Below are positions 59,532 through 64,000 of a DNA stretch of 64,000 nucleotides, one piece after another. Within the stretch, counting starts at the first letter, position 1. The number at the start of each line of letters is the position of its first letter. The position numbers and the translations under genes were made by a program. The stretch spans positions 255,449-319,448 of the forward strand of contig JADJVE010000005.1 of assembly GCA_016716715.1 (NCBI GenBank), given 5' to 3'. The notes below the pieces were generated by a model. The model ran no database searches. It worked only from the letters and a program-made list of their open reading frames with translations, and had not been told where the DNA came from. Source of the stretch: Acidobacteriota bacterium. Lineage in GTDB: Bacteria > Acidobacteriota > Thermoanaerobaculia > UBA5066.

Positions 59532-62042
59532 GTGACTTCGCGAGATCGGGAAGGAAGGCGGCTGGGGTTACCCCGCCGCCTTCCTTCCACTTTTCCGTTC
59601 GCGGCGCTTCTCTTCGTGTCGGGTGTGACGGCCCTGGTCTTCGAGACGCTCTGGGTGAAGCAGCTGGCCCTGGTCGTAGGCGTCACCGTTCACGCGGTCA
59701 CGATCGCTGTGAGCGCCTTTTTCGCGGGCCTCGCGCTCGGCGGCGCCGTCTTCGGGCCGATGGCCGACCGGGTCGCGCGGCCGGTCCGCCTTTATGCCGC
59801 GCTCGAGTCCGGCATCGCGGTCTCCGGCGTGCTGGCGACTCTCGCTCTCGCGTCTTCGGCTCCGCTCTTCGTGCGCCTGCAGGGCGTCGCGGGCCCGCTC
59901 GCATGGGTCCTGCCGTTCCTCCTCGTCGGCGTGCCGGCGACTCTCATGGGCGGCACGCTGCCTGCGGCTGTCCGTGCGCTCGGGCCAGGCGATTCCGCGG
60001 TCGGTCGCGTCACCGGCCTTCTCTACGCCATGAACACGGCGGGGGCCATCGGCGGCGCGCTTGCCGTGCCGTTCGTTCTCGTGCCTGCCTTCGGAGTGCG
60101 CGGCGCCGCACTTTTCGCCGGGCTCCTCTGTCTCGCGGTCGCCGCCGCGGCGCTTGGGCTCGACGCCCGCCTTGCGCGACAGCTCGCTCCGGCAGTCGAG
60201 GCTCACGACGCATTACCGCGCGACGCCCGGCTGGCACTGGCTCTGTACGCCGTCGCCGGAGGCGTGGCGCTCGGGTACGAGGTGGTGTGGTCGGAGGTCT
60301 TGGTTCAGTTCCTCAGCACGCGGGCGCACGCCTTCGCGGTCATGCTCGCGACGTATCTCGGCGGCCTCGCGCTCGGGAGCTGGCTTTTCTCACGGGTGGC
60401 GGACCGAACGAGAAATCCGTGGCGCCTGTTCGGCCTCCTCATCGCCGGCGCCGGCGCCGCGTCGCTGCTGACGGTCGTCGCGATCGGTTCCTGGCTGCCC
60501 GACGCGCAGGTCTTCGCCGGGAAGTGGGCCATGCGCGCGACCGGAAGGGAAGGTCTCGAGATGGCGGCACGGTTCCTGGTGGCTGCCGGCGCCGTGCTTC
60601 TCGCGCCCACCATATTTCTCGGCGGAGCGTTCCCCGTCGCCGCGCGGCTCGCGGCGGGCGCGGCGCGTCCGGGCCGGGGCGTGGGCGCCGTCGCCGCGGT
60701 GAATACGGCCGGCGGCGTCCTGGGCACGCTGCTGACGGGCTTTCTCCTCGTGCCCGCCTTCGGTCTCGTCGGATCGCTCGGACTGCTGGCGTGCGGTGGC
60801 GCGCTCGTCGGCGCAATCGCGCTCGCCCGCGGCGCAAGCGGCGTGGGCGCCCGCGTAACGGCCTTCGCGATCCTCGCTGCAGTTGCCGGGACCGCACTCC
60901 TCGTCCCGCGCGACACGCTCGGCCGGCTCCTCGCGGAGCGGCGGGGCGGGCGGATGGTCTTCTATGAAGAGGACACGGCCGGGACGGTCGCGGTGCTCGA
61001 GCAGCGCGCCGCGGGCGGAACGTTCAGGCGGCTCTACATCCAGGGCGTGTCGAATTCGGGCGACGTCCTTCCGTCAAGGCGATATATGCGCCTCCAGGCG
61101 CTGGTGCCGCTTCTGATCCACAAGGGCGAACCGCGCTCGGCTCTCGTTGTCGGGCTAGGGACCGGGATCACGGCCGGGGCGCTCCTCGCGTACCCGGGGC
61201 TCGAGACGCGCGTCGTGTCGGAGCTCCTGCCCGGCGTCGTGCGCGCGGCGCCGCTCTTCGCCGGGAACCTCGGGGCGGGCGCAGACCCACGCCTCGAGAT
61301 CCGGATCGGCGACGGACGCCACGAGTTGCTGCGCCGCACCGACCGTTACGACCTCATCACGCTCGAACCTCCTCCACCGTCGGCGGCGGGGGTCGTGAAC
61401 CTCTACTCGCGTGACTTCTACGAGCTGTGCCGCGCGCGGCTGGCGCCCGGCGGCCTGATGGCGCAGTGGTGGCCGCTGCCGACGCAGAACGACGAGGACT
61501 CGCGCTCGCTCGTGAGGAGCTTCCTGGATGCGTTCCCGTACGCCAGCGCATGGACGACGGAGCTGCACGAGATGCTGCTCGTCGGCTCGATGAGCCCCAT
61601 CGAGCTCGACGCCTCGCGCGTCACGGCGCGTTTCTCGGCGGGCGCCGTCGCCGCGTCGCTCGCGGAGGTCGGAGTGGAGTCGCCCGCGGCCCTTCTCGGA
61701 ACCTGGGTGACGGGCCGCGAGGGCCTCGAACGGTATGCCGCCGGGGCGCCCGCGGTCACGGACAATCGGCCGCTGATCGAGAATGCGGCGTGGGTGCGCC
61801 GCGGGGAGATCCTCCGCGTCCTCCCGCGCGTCCTAGGCGTGGCCGGCTCTCCACCCGTCACCGGAGACGCGAGCCTGAAGGGACAGGCCGATGCCAGGCA
61901 GCGCGAGCTCTTCGCGTTCTACCGGGCGGCGTTGCGTGCGTACGCCGGCGATCGCGCCGGGGCGGCGGAGGCTCTCGGCGAGACGTTCTCGGGCGATCCT
62001 GGCAACACGTACTACCGCTGGATGGCGACGGGAGGAAACTGA
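59532..62042 (+). CDS. Membrane protein fused to spermidine-synthase-like domain
   Basis: 836 residues; GTG 23 nt after the sulfatase. Residues 1-500 have ~12-14 hydrophobic helices in two similar halves (FPFAALLFVSGVTALVFETL and LALYAVAGGVALGYEVVW). Residues ~510-760 are a Rossmann methyltransferase/aminopropyltransferase-like domain with SAM-type motif LVVGLGTGITAGALLAYPG and Glu in RVVSELLPGVV. The catalytic Asp of spermidine synthases is replaced (YDLITLEPPPPSAAG), so polyamine synthesis is unlikely. The C-terminus has a TPR-like end. These fused proteins often lie by exported-enzyme clusters; function unknown. Confidence 0.83.
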   Translation: MTSRDREGRRLGLPRRLPSTFPFAALLFVSGVTALVFETLWVKQLALVVGVTVHAVTIAVSAFFAGLALGGAVFGPMADRVARPVRLYAALESGIAVSGVLATLALASSAPLFVRLQGVAGPLAWVLPFLLVGVPATLMGGTLPAAVRALGPGDSAVGRVTGLLYAMNTAGAIGGALAVPFVLVPAFGVRGAALFAGLLCLAVAAAALGLDARLARQLAPAVEAHDALPRDARLALALYAVAGGVALGYEVVWSEVLVQFLSTRAHAFAVMLATYLGGLALGSWLFSRVADRTRNPWRLFGLLIAGAGAASLLTVVAIGSWLPDAQVFAGKWAMRATGREGLEMAARFLVAAGAVLLAPTIFLGGAFPVAARLAAGAARPGRGVGAVAAVNTAGGVLGTLLTGFLLVPAFGLVGSLGLLACGGALVGAIALARGASGVGARVTAFAILAAVAGTALLVPRDTLGRLLAERRGGRMVFYEEDTAGTVAVLEQRAAGGTFRRLYIQGVSNSGDVLPSRRYMRLQALVPLLIHKGEPRSALVVGLGTGITAGALLAYPGLETRVVSELLPGVVRAAPLFAGNLGAGADPRLEIRIGDGRHELLRRTDRYDLITLEPPPPSAAGVVNLYSRDFYELCRARLAPGGLMAQWWPLPTQNDEDSRSLVRSFLDAFPYASAWTTELHEMLLVGSMSPIELDASRVTARFSAGAVAASLAEVGVESPAALLGTWVTGREGLERYAAGAPAVTDNRPLIENAAWVRRGEILRVLPRVLGVAGSPPVTGDASLKGQADARQRELFAFYRAALRAYAGDRAGAAEALGETFSGDPGNTYYRWMATGGN

Positions 62043-62043
62043 C

Positions 62044-62185
62044 ATGGCAGCCCGGAGAAGCGGGCGCGAGGCGCTCGCCCCCGCGGGCGGACGCCTACGT
62101 CGCGCGCTATCCCGTCGACTTCCCGCTCTCTCTCGCGGGCGTTGCGTATCCGCTGCTGAAGATGATCCCGTCCGTTCGCGATTGA
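62044..62185 (+). other. Broken or spurious short coding segment
   Basis: An ATG at 62044 (MAARRSGREALAPAGG) directly follows the membrane-fusion gene. In another frame the sequence reads DAYVARYPVDFPLSLAGVAY then PLLKMIPSVRD and stops at 62185, which looks like real protein. No single frame links them, so either an indel splits a small ~47-residue gene or the second part is chance. The following 62186-62380 holds no confident gene; a minus-strand frame there (VKVWRESEPEAPDGLW) is weakly protein-like. Confidence 0.3.
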
Positions 62186-62380
62186 TTCATCGAGCAGCGC
62201 CTCTCTGCCCCTTCGCGGTCTGTCCGGGCAGAAGGAATGTCTTCGGGTATCTTCCTTCCCCGCAGACCTTGAACGAACCGAAGTCTTTGTACCAGAGACC
62301 GTCGGGAGCTTCGGGTTCGGACTCCCGCCAGACCTTCACCACGAGACAGGCGGCGCCGCCGAGAGCGGGCCTCTCTCCCG

Positions 62381-63257
62381 CTACTCGGGCGCGCGGAAGC
62401 CGTTGTTGATCACCCAGGAGGGGTTCAGGAAGAAGACGAGAACCTTCTGTCCGAAGTTGAGGTTTCCCTTCTTCAGGATCTCGAGAGACAGCTGGTGGAA
62501 GACCTCCCCGAGGAGGCTGCCCCGATCGGCGCGGTGACGAGGTCCTGGATGCTCGGCTGCGCGGCGACCGACTCGGTCGCGCACTCCCCACAGCGTGCTC
62601 TGGAAGAGCGTGAACCCGAAGGACTGCAGCGGGGTCCCTCCCTGGGACCTCATCATGTTGTAGTACAGGGCGCCCGCATACGGATGGCCCATGTAGTCGT
62701 TGAAGAAGGAGTCGCGGTCCCACGTCGGAGCCTCGCTCCACGCGCGCTTGTAATTGGCGGAACCCCGCTGAGCGCGCGGTGTCGTCCCACTTCGTGAACT
62801 GGCTGGGCAGAAGCGCCAGGATGACGCCGCTTGCGATCTCCGTGCCGGTGATGATGAGGGTTCCCCGGAGGAATTTCTTCGCGTAGGGCGAGTCCCAGTT
62901 CCGGACGCCCCGCAGCGTGTCCCCGGGAGGCGGCTGCGGCCACCGGGGCTGCTGGACGGCGATTCCGCCCGTCCAGTCGGCGGGCAGCTGTAGCTCCTCC
63001 GAATCGAAGTCCTTGAGCGTGAAGCCGAAGTCCCCCGTCGGAAGGGACGCGGAATCGTCCTCGAGACTGACGCCCAGGTCCCTGAAGACCGAGTCGGGCA
63101 GATGGAATTCGGCGATTCCCGGGCCCGGCAGAGCAGAGTCGTCCCGGGCCTGGACCGGGGCGGCCAGGGACGTGTCGGCGCTCGCGCCCCGGGTTGGGAG
63201 GGCGAGCATCAGGGCGGCCGCAATCGCGGCCAGTTCGGCACTGCGTGTGAGTCTCAA
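62381..63257 (-). pseudogene. DUF3943-family exported protein, broken by several frameshifts
   Basis: The TTG at 63257 (or GTG 63329) gives a signal-peptide-like start (LRLTRSAELAAIAAALMLAL). Frame A runs to about 62785 (KKFLRGTLIITGTEIASG, LLPSQFTKWDD). The protein then continues in frame B as NYKRAWSEAPTWDRDSFFND, MGHPYAGALYYNMMRSQGG, GFTLFQSTLW; a short stretch in a third frame (CATESVAAQPSIQDLVTAPI); and back in frame B as SLLGEVFHQLSLEILKKGNL, NINNGFRAPE-like end (WVINNGFRAPE). This order is that of DUF3943 proteins. Three indels would restore one frame. TATGCT and TAATCT near 63293-63304 could be its -10. Confidence 0.7.
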
Positions 63258-63369
63258 GATTGAAAGTGTCGCGGCCTTCGCCGCCACTGGGGAGATTAAG
63301 CATACACAAAGTGTTCGTCGTTGATGCACCTGCGCCCCTGGCCGCGCGGGCGTGCGCTATCGTGAGGAA

Positions 63370-64000
63370 GTGAGAGCCGCCGAGAGCGCAAGGGCCGTCG
63401 TGTCGACGTTCGTCCTTCACCTCCGCCCCGTCCGTGTCCCGGCCGCGGCAATCCGCTTCACGCACACGTTCGGACTCGGCGGGTCGTCGCTCGTCCTCCT
63501 CTCGATCCTCCTCGTCACGGGCTCGCTCCTGATGTTCGCACACGCCCAGTGTTCGGCGACGCGTACGCGTCGATCGAGAAGCTGCAGACGGACGACGTTC
63601 GGAGCGTTCGTCCGCTCGGTCCACCACTGGAGCGCGAACCTCCTCGTCCTCGTCGCGGTCTTCCACCTGCTGCGCGTCGTCTTCACGGGTGGCTTCCTCG
63701 GCGCGCGCGCGCTGAACTGGCTCGTCGGCCTCTTCCTCCTCGCTGCGATCGCGGCGTCGGCCTTCACGGGCTACCTTCTGCCGTGGGACCAGCTCGCGTA
63801 CTGGGCGGTCACGATCGTCACGGGGATGGCGGCGTACGTCCCGCTCGCGGGGCCCGCGCTCGCCGCGTTCCTCCGCGGCGGCGAGGAGATCGGCCCGGCC
63901 ACGCTCGGAACGTATTTCGCGCTCCACACGCAGTGGCTGCCGGTCCTGCTCTTCGCCGGAGCCGGGTTCCAATTCTGGCGCGTGAGAAAGGCCGGCGGCG
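63370..64000 (+). CDS. Cytochrome b, N-terminal part (3' partial, internal frame disturbance)
   Basis: GTG at 63370; TATCGT is 6 nt upstream. The frame is open to the window edge. Visible: first helix SSLVLLSILLVTGSLLMFAH, the heme-binding H-x13-H in SVHHWSANLLVLVAVFHLLR, and the Qo-site-like GYLLPWDQLAYWAVTI, typical of cytochrome bc1/b6f subunit b. Residues ~60-75 read as Arg/Ser-rich nonsense, whereas another frame gives VFGDAYASIEKLQT, so two compensating indels are likely near 63545-63600. In the last helix GFQFWRVRK, Gln stands where His is usual. Bound to a membrane quinol oxidase complex. Confidence 0.8.
   Translation, partial: MRAAESARAVVSTFVLHLRPVRVPAAAIRFTHTFGLGGSSLVLLSILLVTGSLLMFAHAQCSATRTRRSRSCRRTTFGAFVRSVHHWSANLLVLVAVFHLLRVVFTGGFLGARALNWLVGLFLLAAIAASAFTGYLLPWDQLAYWAVTIVTGMAAYVPLAGPALAAFLRGGEEIGPATLGTYFALHTQWLPVLLFAGAGFQFWRVRKAGG

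Overview
This window is high-GC bacterial chromosome with almost no spacer DNA, many 4-bp ATGA/GTGA gene overlaps and many GTG/TTG starts. The gene content suggests an uncultured Acidobacteriota member, possibly Thermoanaerobaculia-like. It includes large secreted PKD/BNR beta-propeller proteins, the secreted C-terminal module reading 'CTEDANTMCL...FVYP', several glycosyltransferases, multiple arylsulfatases and SpoIIE-type partner-switching proteins. This placement is an inference from family content; no marker gene was compared. I saw no rRNA, tRNA, CRISPR array or transposase.

Layout. (1) 1-7.4 kb: the end of an FG-GAP protein; a monocistronic secreted protein with a consensus promoter and strong terminator; and a very large PKD-domain surface protein split by one apparent base loss in a G run. 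(2) 7.5-28.2 kb: a surface-glycan locus with a Wzt-like ABC ATPase, six GT-A/GT-B glycosyltransferases, two membrane glycosyltransferase-like proteins, a PIG-L deacetylase, a GNAT and a methyltransferase. It is interrupted by secreted proteins (PEGA, BNR propeller and a sister sharing its C-terminal domain). (3) 28.2-29.9 kb: housekeeping holB-tmk. (4) 29.9-40.8 kb: signalling. A PDZ-7TM-GAF-SpoIIE phosphatase, a TPR protein, an NtrC-like AAA+ activator with a degenerate GAFTGA loop, then an operon with an RsbW-like kinase, a STAS antagonist, a second SpoIIE phosphatase, a double retropepsin-like protease and an exported-looking PCMT. (5) 40.8-43.0 kb, minus strand: DUF190, crcB, fdhE and a secreted protein. 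(6) 43.1-62.0 kb: one long plus-strand run. A two-component system and a lone receiver are followed by envelope lipoproteins, beta-barrels, three secreted arylsulfatases, a HAD phosphatase, a very large Gly-rich secreted protein and a membrane protein fused to a spermidine-synthase-like domain. This looks like a regulated system for working on sulfated or phosphorylated polymers at the cell surface. (7) 62.0-64.0 kb: a broken DUF3943 gene and the start of a cytochrome b gene.

Two themes recur. First, several tightly packed, often divergent, genes have a TANNNT (-10-like) element only 6-7 nt before the start codon, which suggests leaderless transcription; two such spacers look like symmetrical bidirectional promoters. 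Second, apparent indels cluster in places (4.68 kb G5, 40.73 kb G23, 54.43 kb 14-bp duplication, several at 62.4-63.6 kb). Some are probably assembly or sequencing errors, so reading frames there should be treated with care.
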